A stretch of 23,659 nucleotides of DNA from a virus, in IMG/VR virus record IMGVR_UViG_3300031857_001414, positions 1 to 23,659 of that record. The stretch is one strand, 5' to 3'. The position numbers and the translations under genes were made by a program. Within the stretch, counting starts at the first letter, position 1. The number at the start of each line of letters is the position of its first letter. Positions 1 to 8,786 of this stretch are shown one piece after another. Under the pieces are notes generated by a model. It did no database searches. It was given only the letters and a program-made list of their open reading frames with translations, and had not been told where the DNA came from.

Positions 1-2515
1 CATCTACTAATTTAGCTATTTCACTTTCTATTTCAGCGTTTTTTTGCTCTATTTCTTTGTAAGATTCCTGTTCTTTTAGTTTCTCAGAGTATTCTAAAAT
101 TAAGTTTTTTGAGATTTGTATTTTCTCTTTTATAATATTTGCTTGGCTTTCTATATTGTCCAAGTTAGATTTTAGTCTTTCTGCTTCGGCTTTCTTGTCC
201 TTGTATTTTTTATATGTAGAATCAGCTATTTCTAGATTCTCCATATATTCTGCTACCTCATTTTTATTTTGTTTTAGTTTCTCTAGTTTATCAAGTAATT
301 CCGGTAGCTCTTTTTTAGCCTTTTCTCCATCTAATGCATACTTGTTATTTTTTACACAATACACACAGTTAGGGTCGTGTTCATAACCTTGTAGGTGTTC
401 TATTAATTTATTACTAGATTTTATTTCAGAGTCTGTTACTGCGATGTCTCTGTCAAAATCAGATATTTTTTTTCTTACTTCAACTAGATTAGAAGATACA
501 TCAACTCTTTCTCCCATGTCATCTAGTTCGGAGAGATTCGTTTTAAGGGCATTTCTAGCCTCTACAAACGACTTTCTCTTGTCTTCTAAGGATGAACTAA
601 GGGTAGCCTCATTTCTGCTCTCCTCGTCTATCTTTGTGGCATAATTTATAGATTGCTTAGGATAAGGTATAAGTTCTTTTCTTTTGTTTTCTATTTGTAC
701 GGAAAGGATATCAGAATTCTTTTTATTTAAATCCAGACTATCCTCTACTTGTGCTAGCTTAGACTTTATATCTATTATGCTATTTTCATACTCCGTTACA
801 GATTCGTTGTATTTCTGTTTTTGGTGGTTCTCAATTTCATATTTTAATTGTTTAAGATGTTCTTTGGATGTATCATTTAATTTCTCAAAGATGTCTATAT
901 CAAAATACTTGTACAATAAATCCTTTTTATCTTTTTGTGTCTTATCAATAAAATCAGATTTATTATGTTGGTCATACATTGTTATAAGCATGAAATTCTC
1001 ATAACTTCCTAGATATTTTCTAATGCTGTCATTTGTTTCATATCTTTGCTCTCCATTTAAAGAAGTTCCATCCTCTTTATAGAAATTAACGATAACTTTT
1101 ACTTTCCCGTCTTTACCTTTCTTACCATTACGTTCGATAAAATAAGACTCTCCTGCAACCGATAATTCTAATTTACACGAAAAGAAATCGCAAGATGTAT
1201 TCATAACTTCAGCGCCGCTACTTGTCTTACTACATTTATCAAAAATACAGTAAGTCATAGCATCTAATAGGGTAGACTTCCCGGAGGCGTTTGGTGAAAA
1301 TAATCCAACTAGTCCTCCTAATTCTCCTAAATTAAATACATTTCCCTCTCCGTAGGAAAACATATTAGAAAACTCAAATCGTAAAGGCTTCCATGTAACA
1401 CCTATAAATTCGGAAGGCTCATCTAATTCTAAGGAAGCTTTTTTATGTATATCTAGGAATTTGTCCGCTTGATACTCTTGTTTTAACTCGTTTTGAACAT
1501 ATCTCTCTAGCATTGAGTGTCTCCATTCAAAGTCTCTTATTATGTTCTCTTTGTCTAGTGATACTTCCCCTTTACCATTGTCTATAATAAATTTAGTTAC
1601 TTTTGGCTTTTTTATACGTAGAACATTATATTTCTTCTCTAATGCTAAACAAAAGGAGTCTATAAATTCTTGAGTACAATTTTCGGCGGTGATAGCTACA
1701 TTAAGATTATACGGTAAATCTCCAGGTATTTTCTCAGCTACTTTATCATTTTTCAATTTAAATGTATAATAGCCATTAGAAGATGCTATTTTAATGAACT
1801 CACTTGTTTTCTTATTTAAATCCCATTCTATAATTCCATGTGTTAAATCTTCTCCAAAGTTCTGTTGTATCAAACTAGATGGATAAGCTGCTGTTCTTTC
1901 TAAATTGAGATATTGATGTTTGTGAATGTCTCCCAATAAGATGTAATCATAGTCTGCATGATTTAATACATCTAAATAATTTCCTTCTAATAGATATCCG
2001 TATGCTGTTGCCGAGTTCTTTACCGGTCCATGATACATTAATATCTTTGTTTCTGCATCAAAGGATTTTGCGGGGATTACATTTTCAATCTTATCTTTGA
2101 CATGTAATAAACTAAATGCTATTTGTTCATATTTATACACATTTGTTTCATTCAAGAAATGTAATGTAGGTAGATTTAAACTGTTTATGATGGGAGTTAA
2201 TGCATCTAATCTTGTTTTATTATTTAGATTTAAGTCATGGTTTCCTAATATTACTATGGTAGGAAGCATGTTACATAATGTAGATAATAGATTGGATACT
2301 ACTGAGAATAATTCTGGAGACATGTTTGTTTTTGAATGTACGATATCCCCGCCCAAAAATATAATGGAATTGGGTGTCATTCTCTCCTCAATGATTTTAT
2401 ACAATTTCTCAAACACTTCTATATATTCTTCATGTCTTTGATAATTGTAAACATGAATATCTGAAATGTGAAAAATCTTATCCACTTTTCTTCCTGTGTC
2501 CTTTATTAGAATCAT
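1..2515 (-). CDS. Fused Mre11/SbcD nuclease - Rad50/SbcC ATPase (T4 gp47-gp46-like), 3' end beyond window
   Basis: One frame stays open from an ATG at 2515 to the left edge: 838 full codons plus one base. I read it by reverse-complementing the sequence and found no stop. The N-terminal part has the Mre11 metallophosphoesterase motifs in order: DIH (D19, H21), GGD with a following H near residues 57-61, GNHD (91-94), a YHG histidine near residue 159, and GDIHKH (195-200). After about residue 365 a Rad50-type ATPase begins, with Walker A GKST at 412-415, a long charged region consistent with a coiled coil, and a zinc hook C-V-Y-C at 717-720. All motifs are in the same frame. In T4, gp47 and gp46 are separate proteins forming a complex that resects DNA ends and feeds recombination-dependent replication. 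The return coil, Walker B and signature motif must lie outside the window. The start overlaps the primase stop as ATGA, suggesting translational coupling. Confidence 0.9.
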   Translation of the reverse strand, partial: MILIKDTGRKVDKIFHISDIHVYNYQRHEEYIEVFEKLYKIIEERMTPNSIIFLGGDIVHSKTNMSPELFSVVSNLLSTLCNMLPTIVILGNHDLNLNNKTRLDALTPIINSLNLPTLHFLNETNVYKYEQIAFSLLHVKDKIENVIPAKSFDAETKILMYHGPVKNSATAYGYLLEGNYLDVLNHADYDYILLGDIHKHQYLNLERTAAYPSSLIQQNFGEDLTHGIIEWDLNKKTSEFIKIASSNGYYTFKLKNDKVAEKIPGDLPYNLNVAITAENCTQEFIDSFCLALEKKYNVLRIKKPKVTKFIIDNGKGEVSLDKENIIRDFEWRHSMLERYVQNELKQEYQADKFLDIHKKASLELDEPSEFIGVTWKPLRFEFSNMFSYGEGNVFNLGELGGLVGLFSPNASGKSTLLDAMTYCIFDKCSKTSSGAEVMNTSCDFFSCKLELSVAGESYFIERNGKKGKDGKVKVIVNFYKEDGTSLNGEQRYETNDSIRKYLGSYENFMLITMYDQHNKSDFIDKTQKDKKDLLYKYFDIDIFEKLNDTSKEHLKQLKYEIENHQKQKYNESVTEYENSIIDIKSKLAQVEDSLDLNKKNSDILSVQIENKRKELIPYPKQSINYATKIDEESRNEATLSSSLEDKRKSFVEARNALKTNLSELDDMGERVDVSSNLVEVRKKISDFDRDIAVTDSEIKSSNKLIEHLQGYEHDPNCVYCVKNNKYALDGEKAKKELPELLDKLEKLKQNKNEVAEYMENLEIADSTYKKYKDKKAEAERLKSNLDNIESQANIIKEKIQISKNLILEYSEKLKEQESYKEIEQKNAEIESEIAKLVD

Positions 2516-3420
2516 AATAAATTTGTTATTGCTGAATACTCATTAATTTCAACTGCTCCTTCTATAGCATCCCATGTGTCATCATACCCTAAATCGCTAG
2601 GATCTTTTGTACCTAAGTCAACTAGCTTGGTAGGAATGCCAATGGCTCCTAATTCCAAACAATACTTTATAGCTTGTTTCTTTTTATCCGGGTCAATAGC
2701 AACATATACTAAAGGAGTTTCTTCCATGAGTAGTCTATGTTTTAACTTTTCTGATATGATGCTGCCCGTTAAATAAGTCACATTTCTTCTTACTGATACA
2801 CTGTCGAAAAAACCCTCTACGATAACTATTGGGAATTTAAAATCTAAGAAAAACTCATTGACTATAATATCATTTATCTTAACAGGAGCGCCTAAGTATT
2901 TATAAGGCGAAAGACCTGTGAAATCTCTGCCTTCAAAAAAATTAAGTGTGCCGTTCTTGTCATAGGAAGGTAGTATAATTCTGCCTGCGTACTTACCTGT
3001 TAGACAATATCCAACCTTATGTCTTACTATGTCCTGGTTTGTGAAAGAAGGCTTGAATCTCCTTAAAAAATTCAATACAGCTTTATTGGGTTCCTTATTC
3101 AATGATACATATTCATCGGGCAATTTCAATAAAGCAGTAGGAATGTCTATTTGAGTATCATCTTTCATTTGATAATACTCTAAAACATTTCTAAGTTGAT
3201 CAATTTGAGTCTTTGTGGCACCGCATTTGTAGAAAAGATTACTTACACTCCTACCTTTAGTTTCGCAAATCCAACAATGATACTTTTGATTAGTTAAATT
3301 TACACTTAACTTCTTTTTGTGGTGATTGCAGAAGGGACAATGAAATACAATGTCTGATTTACCCGCTGATTCCGAAGAACCTAGCACTTCCTCTAAAACC
3401 GATAATAATCTAAAACGCAT
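2512..3420 (-). CDS. DNA primase, zinc-ribbon plus Toprim (DnaG / T4 gp61-like)
   Basis: This 302-residue protein probably makes RNA primers for lagging-strand replication. The N-terminus has a zinc-binding pattern C28-x2-C31 and C49-x2-C52 with H48 beside it, typical of the CHC2-type zinc domain of DnaG primases. The middle has AGRIILPSYDKNG (145-157), resembling the primase catalytic core. A Toprim domain follows, with E202 in VEGFFD and the acidic pair in DPD (243-245), the expected metal-binding residues. Its length is close to that of T4 gp61 (about 340). The ATG at 3420 lies 6 bases after the stop of the resolvase gene, and its TGA overlaps the next start. There is no helicase domain, so it is a stand-alone primase rather than a T7 gp4-type fusion. 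The family call is strong; the exact phage lineage is not determined. Confidence 0.88.
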   Translation of the reverse strand: MRFRLLSVLEEVLGSSESAGKSDIVFHCPFCNHHKKKLSVNLTNQKYHCWICETKGRSVSNLFYKCGATKTQIDQLRNVLEYYQMKDDTQIDIPTALLKLPDEYVSLNKEPNKAVLNFLRRFKPSFTNQDIVRHKVGYCLTGKYAGRIILPSYDKNGTLNFFEGRDFTGLSPYKYLGAPVKINDIIVNEFFLDFKFPIVIVEGFFDSVSVRRNVTYLTGSIISEKLKHRLLMEETPLVYVAIDPDKKKQAIKYCLELGAIGIPTKLVDLGTKDPSDLGYDDTWDAIEGAVEINEYSAITNLL

Positions 3421-3426
3421 ATATAA

Positions 3427-3852
3427 TTATTTTTTCTCTTCAAACCATTGCTTAGGTATGGAATAAGCCGCCCATTTTATATTGTGTTTATTGCACCACT
3501 CGGCGTAAGTGGTTTTAGCTCCTTTTGAAATTCTTACATGAGGATCCTGAAATACAATCCTGATGTCTAAATGAGGATTACATGAAATAATATCCATCAT
3601 TTTTTTACGTTCTTCTAAAGTCCATCTTCCTTTAGCTTCTATAATAATATTATTGGGTAACTCGAAATCTGCTAAATAAGTTCTAGGAGTTTCGGGTTTT
3701 ATGTACTTAATAACTTTTTTCTCATACAAATCTTTAGGGTTTACTCCCAAAGAGCCTGATATTTGTAGAGCAATAGACTTTTCGAAATTAGATCTGTACC
3801 CTTCTTTCTGCGCTAGTCTAGTCTTAAATGAATTGTTAAAAAATCCTGCCAT
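3427..3852 (-). CDS. T7-type endonuclease I, Holliday-junction resolvase
   Basis: This 141-residue protein matches the layout of phage T7 endonuclease I (149 residues), which cuts four-way junctions and branched DNA. The active-site residues fit: E24, then D62 in YLADFELP, then E72-x-K74 in IIIEAKGRW, a PD-(D/E)xK-type nuclease core. Downstream come the family-typical stretches DIRIVFQDP, SKGAKTTYAEWC and a C-terminal IPKQWF. I chose the ATG at 3852, one base after the upstream TGA. A TTG at 3864 would add four residues and overlap the upstream gene, with no supporting feature. Next come the primase and the recombination nuclease fusion, so it likely works in recombination and DNA debranching before packaging. 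T4 itself uses the unrelated endonuclease VII (gp49) for this job. The catalytic call is confident. Confidence 0.9.
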   Translation of the reverse strand: MAGFFNNSFKTRLAQKEGYRSNFEKSIALQISGSLGVNPKDLYEKKVIKYIKPETPRTYLADFELPNNIIIEAKGRWTLEERKKMMDIISCNPHLDIRIVFQDPHVRISKGAKTTYAEWCNKHNIKWAAYSIPKQWFEEKK

Positions 3853-3853
3853 G

Positions 3854-5509
3854 TCAATAATCAAATTTTACAATAACATTTAAATCTACATCATCTCTTT
3901 TCTTTATTGCTTGTCCCATTTTACCTACTGCAATTAGCTCGTTATATTTGTTGTACAAGCCAATAGTAGTTATGTAAGGAGATAAAGAACCTGTGAAATC
4001 ATCCAAATACTCCGTACTCTTAACAGTCTTAGTAGAGGAAGGGTTCAATGTGAGATTAAAATCACCTCTTTTAATTCTGCATAACATTTCAAATTCATAC
4101 AAAGTTAAACTATTTTTATAATAAAGCAACCAATTGTTAGATAAAATTTCATGATATTTTTTATCCGGGCTTGTGATTACTAAATTACCTGTTCTATAAA
4201 ACACATTACCCACTCTACTTGTCTGGTAACATGAAATAGATGATGTATTATATAAGCTAGCTACATTCTGAGATGTTGCTGCTCTATTGTAAAATCTTAA
4301 TTCATCTATAAGTCCTGTATATCCATTTCTTCCATCAAAAGAAGATGCTCCTATCATTATATCACTTACATTGACAGTTTCATCTTTAACATCTGCTCTT
4401 GATGAATTTAATGTTCCATCCACATATAATTGAATGTTTGAACCTGTCTTAACTAAACATACATGATGGAAATTATTATCTAAAATGGAATTAGATGATG
4501 TCAATTGCAATGTAGAAAAACCATCCGATCTACTGAAAGATAATTTTCCCGGCTGTGAATGAGTGTGATTATGTACGGAAAAATCATACGGGTAATAATC
4601 TACTGGGTAATATTTGAAAGAGGATGATGAAAAAACATCGGTTACTACTAAATTACCTTTATTTACTCTTTTTAATCTTCCGAATTCTTCTCTATACAAT
4701 ATGGACTTCTTGTCAATTACTGTATTTTTATTGCTAGTTAATATGCTCTGAGATACTGGCGCTTTTAACCAAAAACTTATGGTGAAATTGTCTGCTGATT
4801 CAAAACTAACTGCATCAAAATTTTTAGTGTGAATATAACCGTCGCCATAGAATTCCGCAGCTAAACCTGTTCTCGTGCCGTTAATAGGAATACCACTTGA
4901 ATAAGCTACTTGATATGATTTTGATTTTTCTTGAGGCTCAATAACTTCACTCTCGTATCTTATAAACAATGTCTTTTTTCCTCCCCTACCATAAGTGTAA
5001 GCTTTGTGAGCATCTTGAAATCCCCAATAACCGCATAAATTATCTGTATTTAAAAAAGAACCTGTATTTATATTACTGTCATATAAATTATTGTATCCAT
5101 CATCTACTACATTTATATTATTGTTTAGTCCTTTTAAATATAGTGTATTCTCTTTAATCTTATCTCCAAAATTTAAAGATGGAATTGATATTAAACTAGC
5201 TGTTAAAAATAAATGTTTAGTTGTTCTATTTCTATCCCATCCCTCCAATGATGTTGTCCATGAAAATCCTTTATGAAAATACAAATGATTTAGTGATTTA
5301 TAAACAATGTATTTATAAGACCCGTCTGCATTTTTTGGATATGTAACATCTTTTGAAGAGCTCAAATATATAGGAGATTTATAGTATAAAGCTTGTTGAA
5401 CTTTATATCCATTCTTTGCATAACTTCCTGTTAAAATATAATATTCTTTATTTACTTCAAACGGGGTTATAGTAAAATCCTCACTTTTAACAGCTGAAAA
5501 TGTACTCAT
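3854..5509 (-). CDS. LamG-domain phage structural protein with shared C-terminal domain
   Basis: This 551-residue protein is probably a tail appendage or decoration protein. Residues about 215-425 look like a LamG/concanavalin-A-like jelly roll: AEFYGDGYIHT, NFTISFWLKAP, FHHVCLVKTG, IQLYVDGTLNS and YTGLIDELRFYNRA occur in the usual order. Such domains often bind glycans, so a receptor or host-surface role is plausible but inferred. The N-terminal 200 residues are of a type I associate with phage virion proteins (FGDKIKENTLYL, then DDGYNNLYD at 136-144). The last 90 or so residues contain CRIKRGDFNLTLNPS and then YITTIGLYNKYNELIAVGK, a segment also ending the two genes just upstream (7658-5511 and 8771-7674). 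The ATG at 5509 lies one base after the upstream TAA. There is no signal peptide or membrane segment. Confidence 0.75.
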   Translation of the reverse strand: MSTFSAVKSEDFTITPFEVNKEYYILTGSYAKNGYKVQQALYYKSPIYLSSSKDVTYPKNADGSYKYIVYKSLNHLYFHKGFSWTTSLEGWDRNRTTKHLFLTASLISIPSLNFGDKIKENTLYLKGLNNNINVVDDGYNNLYDSNINTGSFLNTDNLCGYWGFQDAHKAYTYGRGGKKTLFIRYESEVIEPQEKSKSYQVAYSSGIPINGTRTGLAAEFYGDGYIHTKNFDAVSFESADNFTISFWLKAPVSQSILTSNKNTVIDKKSILYREEFGRLKRVNKGNLVVTDVFSSSSFKYYPVDYYPYDFSVHNHTHSQPGKLSFSRSDGFSTLQLTSSNSILDNNFHHVCLVKTGSNIQLYVDGTLNSSRADVKDETVNVSDIMIGASSFDGRNGYTGLIDELRFYNRAATSQNVASLYNTSSISCYQTSRVGNVFYRTGNLVITSPDKKYHEILSNNWLLYYKNSLTLYEFEMLCRIKRGDFNLTLNPSSTKTVKSTEYLDDFTGSLSPYITTIGLYNKYNELIAVGKMGQAIKKRDDVDLNVIVKFDY

Positions 5510-5510
5510 A

Positions 5511-7658
5511 TTAATATTTAAGTCTTACCGTAAAAACTGATTCGTCTGTAAAATTCTTGATAATAGGTTTAGATAATTTTCCTACTGCTATCAATTCTTT
5601 ACTATCATTATATAATCCTATTGTTGTAATATAAACTTGAGGATTTACAGAAAAATCTTCTTTTATAGAACCATTTTCTTCCGTCAAGTATTTAGTTAGT
5701 TTTTTACCTTCTTCTGAATTAGGGTCTAAGGGAAGCGATAAATCGTTTTCATTAGTTTCCGGAAGAGTATTGTATGTAAAGAAACTTGTATTGTTAGAGT
5801 AATTGAATTCTTTATTATGCAATCTGATAAAATAATAATCATTATACTCTCTAATAAGTCTTCTAGCTTTCATTCCTAAATAATCTCCGCTTACATCTTG
5901 TAGTGTTCCCGAGCCTGATATAGATTTAAACAGTTTGTGAGCATTTTGTCCATTTATTTCCGAATCTTTAGTTGTAGCAAAGGAGGCTGATAAATCTAAT
6001 TTATTCCCGTCTAAGATAACTACGCCTAATGATGGGAATAATTTACCATAATATTTAGGAAATTGGGAATTGTACACTCCGCTTTCAATACTCCCTGATA
6101 CTATGTTGTAAAATACTCCAGAATTTAAGTAATCCGGATTGGTGTTAATCTTAGAGTCATCTATTAATCTTAGTACTTTATTATTTCCTGCTAATCTGAC
6201 ATTTGAACCTGTATGAGTAGCAGTAGTACCTCCGCCTGATAAATACGCAGATCCTGATAAATGAGCTATATTTATTTCAATAACTCCCGCATCTATTCTA
6301 TCTTTTAATCTCTTTGATTGATAGTTTATTACATAGATACTATCAGTTGGAGTGCCTGTTAAATTAAATTTACCTTCTGATTTTTCTAAAATTATATTTC
6401 TATATTGTCCGTAAACAGCTTTACTTGGAGTGATATTTATTTTACCCCCCTCGTCAAATGATCCTGACCCTCCACTGTGCCCGTATGCGATACTGAATTG
6501 AATGGAAGATGTTGAAGATATTTTTGGGTTTTCATCATATATGTGAGTATAGTAATTAGAAACAGAATTAGATGTACTTCCTGTAAAAAATGTTTTTAAA
6601 TTTCTAATGTTATTAGAAAATAGTCCTTCTGTAACATCTACTATATACTTTCTTTTATCTATATCTTGAATCTCTTTTAACCAGTATAATTCCGGCTTAT
6701 ATTTACCTATGTATCTACCAATAGCTTTTACTGTAGTACCTTCGGGTACGTTTACAGTAATATTTTCAGGAGTTTTATATATGATTCTGTCATAGTCAAA
6801 ATCACTAAAAGAAACGGTATTATTTCCTGGAGAAACTGGAATTACAAAGTCTTTATTTCCTTTATTAGCTCCATTTATAAAAATATCAGGTAATTTTATT
6901 TCATTCGGAGGAGATGGGTTAAAAAAAACAGATACGTCTAATTGAGTAGGGGGTGGAGGAGGTGGAGGAGCGATAGAAGGGAATCCGGTACCTGTTTCAG
7001 GATCAGGTCCTGGTGTGCCGTAATATTGAAAAAAGGGTGTTAAATCTAATCCTATTATCGCAAAATTAGTTCGGTTACTAGACCAGAAAGGCTCAGTAAT
7101 AGTAGCAGTAAAAGTAGAACCTTGCTGTATTGGTTTGGTTTTCAAATCAGAACCAAGGTGGTATGAATTAAAATTGAACTGACTAAATACCATATCAGAA
7201 TAATTCCAGAAACCTTCATTACTAACATTAGCAGGATTAGGGGGAATAAATCCAAAATACATATCTCCAGAAAAAACATCTCCTGGTTTAGTTATAAATA
7301 AACCAGTATCAAATGTTTGTTCTATCTTACCAAGTATGTCACCCCCCGGTCCAGGAACTTGTGGACTAAATGTCGGATTAGTTATTTTAAAAGTTAGGGG
7401 CTTTCCATTAAAATTTATTGTAATTGGTGGAAATGTAGAGAAGTCTTCAAAAATAGCATTCCTATCATCTCTACGGGGCATAGATACAGAATACTTAAAA
7501 TATAATTTTTTAGGATTTGATGGTATAGTTTCTGTCTTAAACTTCTGGTAAAGTAGTTCTAAGGTTGGATCAGTAATTCGATAATTAAATCCATTCTTTG
7601 AGAGAATATAGTCTGATAGTTCATCTGATATCCTATATGTATCTAATGTTTGATCCAT
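5511..7658 (-). CDS. Paralogous phage structural protein with added N-terminal domains and poly-Pro linker
   Basis: This 715-residue protein has a C-terminal part (about 339-715) that aligns along its length with the 365-residue protein encoded just upstream. Shared blocks include QFSIAYG, DEGG, YGQY, SIYVIN, EIN-AHLSGS, THTGSNV, RLIDDSKI, SGS-ESGVYN and the terminal YITTIGLYNDSKELIAVGK segment. The N-terminal 330 residues have no counterpart there. They comprise a domain of about 230 residues, seven prolines at 231-237, and a small beta-rich domain (about 238-330) resembling Ig-like or carbohydrate-binding modules. This suggests duplication followed by gain of new N-terminal domains, perhaps for a different receptor or partner. 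The ATG at 7658 lies 15 bases after the upstream stop, with TATAAATA two bases before it. The exact role in the virion is unknown; a tail or baseplate appendage is the best guess. Confidence 0.7.
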   Translation of the reverse strand: MDQTLDTYRISDELSDYILSKNGFNYRITDPTLELLYQKFKTETIPSNPKKLYFKYSVSMPRRDDRNAIFEDFSTFPPITINFNGKPLTFKITNPTFSPQVPGPGGDILGKIEQTFDTGLFITKPGDVFSGDMYFGFIPPNPANVSNEGFWNYSDMVFSQFNFNSYHLGSDLKTKPIQQGSTFTATITEPFWSSNRTNFAIIGLDLTPFFQYYGTPGPDPETGTGFPSIAPPPPPPPTQLDVSVFFNPSPPNEIKLPDIFINGANKGNKDFVIPVSPGNNTVSFSDFDYDRIIYKTPENITVNVPEGTTVKAIGRYIGKYKPELYWLKEIQDIDKRKYIVDVTEGLFSNNIRNLKTFFTGSTSNSVSNYYTHIYDENPKISSTSSIQFSIAYGHSGGSGSFDEGGKINITPSKAVYGQYRNIILEKSEGKFNLTGTPTDSIYVINYQSKRLKDRIDAGVIEINIAHLSGSAYLSGGGTTATHTGSNVRLAGNNKVLRLIDDSKINTNPDYLNSGVFYNIVSGSIESGVYNSQFPKYYGKLFPSLGVVILDGNKLDLSASFATTKDSEINGQNAHKLFKSISGSGTLQDVSGDYLGMKARRLIREYNDYYFIRLHNKEFNYSNNTSFFTYNTLPETNENDLSLPLDPNSEEGKKLTKYLTEENGSIKEDFSVNPQVYITTIGLYNDSKELIAVGKLSKPIIKNFTDESVFTVRLKY

Positions 7659-7660
7659 AA

Positions 7661-7668
7661 TATTTATA
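7661..7668 (-). promoter_or_regulatory. TATAAATA element, exact T4 late-promoter core, at the 715-residue gene start
   Basis: The minus strand reads TATAAATATTATG, so the box ends two bases before the start codon. It matches the T4 late core exactly. If used as a promoter the transcript would be nearly leaderless, so a translational role is equally possible. Confidence 0.3.
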
Positions 7669-7673
7669 TATTA

Positions 7674-8771
7674 TTAAAAGTCTAGTTTAACTTTAAGCAA
7701 AGCTTCTCTAGTGAAACTCTTTTGTAGTGGTTTAGACAACTTAGCTACTGCAACTAATTCATAAGAATCTGTATACATTCCCACTGTTGTTATATATACT
7801 TTAGGGTCATTTATAAAAGTAGGTTGTGAGAAGTCTCCTTCTGATCCTGTTATAAATGTAGGATTATTACTGAAATTATACCTATCATTTCTTACTCTAA
7901 CAAAATAATGAGTAGATTTAACTTTTTCTGCGCTTCTTGCTTGAAATCCTAAAAAATCTCCCGAGGTATCTTGAAATTTAGCAGATCCAGACATAGACTT
8001 GTATAGTTTGAAAGCATTATCCCCTGCTACCTCGGACCCTGATACAGTTCCAAAAGAAGAAGACATGTCTAAAGCTACACCATCGATAATTACTACTCCT
8101 ATATTAGGATATACTAGACCATATCTATGTGGATTGCTAGGATTATAAACTCCAGATTCTAAAGAACCGGATACTAAATTGTATATTTTCCCTGCTGTAG
8201 TCACAGAAGCAGCTCTAATTTTAGAATCATCAATCAATCTAGTGCGTCTACTATTTCCAGCTAATTTTACATTAGAGCCAGTATGTGTAGAATTACTTCC
8301 AGGCCCTGCAATAAATTGAGACCCTGATAAATGAGCTAAATTTATTTCAAGAGTACCCGCATCTAATGATTCCCTCAATCTAGCTCTATTAATATTTATT
8401 ACATAAATGCTATTTGTAGATTTACCATTTATTGTAAATTTATTTTCACCCGGATCAAGGCATAATTGTTTATATTGCCCATATATAGCTCTAGTAGGAG
8501 TATCATTTATCTGCCCTCCCTCATCAGAAGATCCGGACCCATTGTAATTACCATAAGCAATACTAAACTGAGCTTCTGAACCTAATGAATTAGACGAGCT
8601 GTTAAAAATTTCGTAATAGTATCTTTTCTGAGTAGATGTCTGTCCGGATGAAGTAAAATAAGTTGTTAGATTTCCGTCATTATTAGAGAATAAAGCTCTA
8701 GTGACAATTTCTTCTTGATTTGGAACTATATCTGAAGTTTCGAATCTAGTGAATATATCTGTATTTGCCAT
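7674..8771 (-). CDS. Phage structural protein, short paralog
   Basis: This 365-residue protein appears to be the minimal form of a family whose longer member follows (7658-5511). It starts with MANTDIFTRF and contains SEAQFSIAYG, DEGGQIND, AIYGQYKQL, NSIYVINI, THTGSNVKLAGN, RLIDDSKI, SGSLESGVYN and IGVVIIDG. From about residue 285 comes the domain shared with both downstream neighbours: YFVRVRNDRYNFSNNPTF, then VYITTVGMYTDSYELVAVAK and a final VKLDF. I recognise these phrases as typical of virion proteins of large T4-like phages, but no function is established here. The shared C-terminus may be a common virion-docking or assembly domain; that is inference. The ATG at 8771 is immediately preceded by TATAAAA. 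There are no enzymatic motifs or membrane segments. Confidence 0.7.
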   Translation of the reverse strand: MANTDIFTRFETSDIVPNQEEIVTRALFSNNDGNLTTYFTSSGQTSTQKRYYYEIFNSSSNSLGSEAQFSIAYGNYNGSGSSDEGGQINDTPTRAIYGQYKQLCLDPGENKFTINGKSTNSIYVININRARLRESLDAGTLEINLAHLSGSQFIAGPGSNSTHTGSNVKLAGNSRRTRLIDDSKIRAASVTTAGKIYNLVSGSLESGVYNPSNPHRYGLVYPNIGVVIIDGVALDMSSSFGTVSGSEVAGDNAFKLYKSMSGSAKFQDTSGDFLGFQARSAEKVKSTHYFVRVRNDRYNFSNNPTFITGSEGDFSQPTFINDPKVYITTVGMYTDSYELVAVAKLSKPLQKSFTREALLKVKLDF

Positions 8772-8786
8772 TTTTATATATTATAT

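Noticed and set aside
2097-2441. Plus-strand ORF of 114 codons, and others at 156-1004
   Set aside because: They lie opposite the Mre11-Rad50 frame, which carries many catalytic motifs. Their translations are low-complexity Ser/Phe/Leu-rich, as expected for antisense shadows.
3852-3864. TTG start for endonuclease I
   Set aside because: It would overlap the upstream gene by 11 bases and add four residues outside the family core. The ATG at 3852 lies one base after the upstream stop, as for other genes here.
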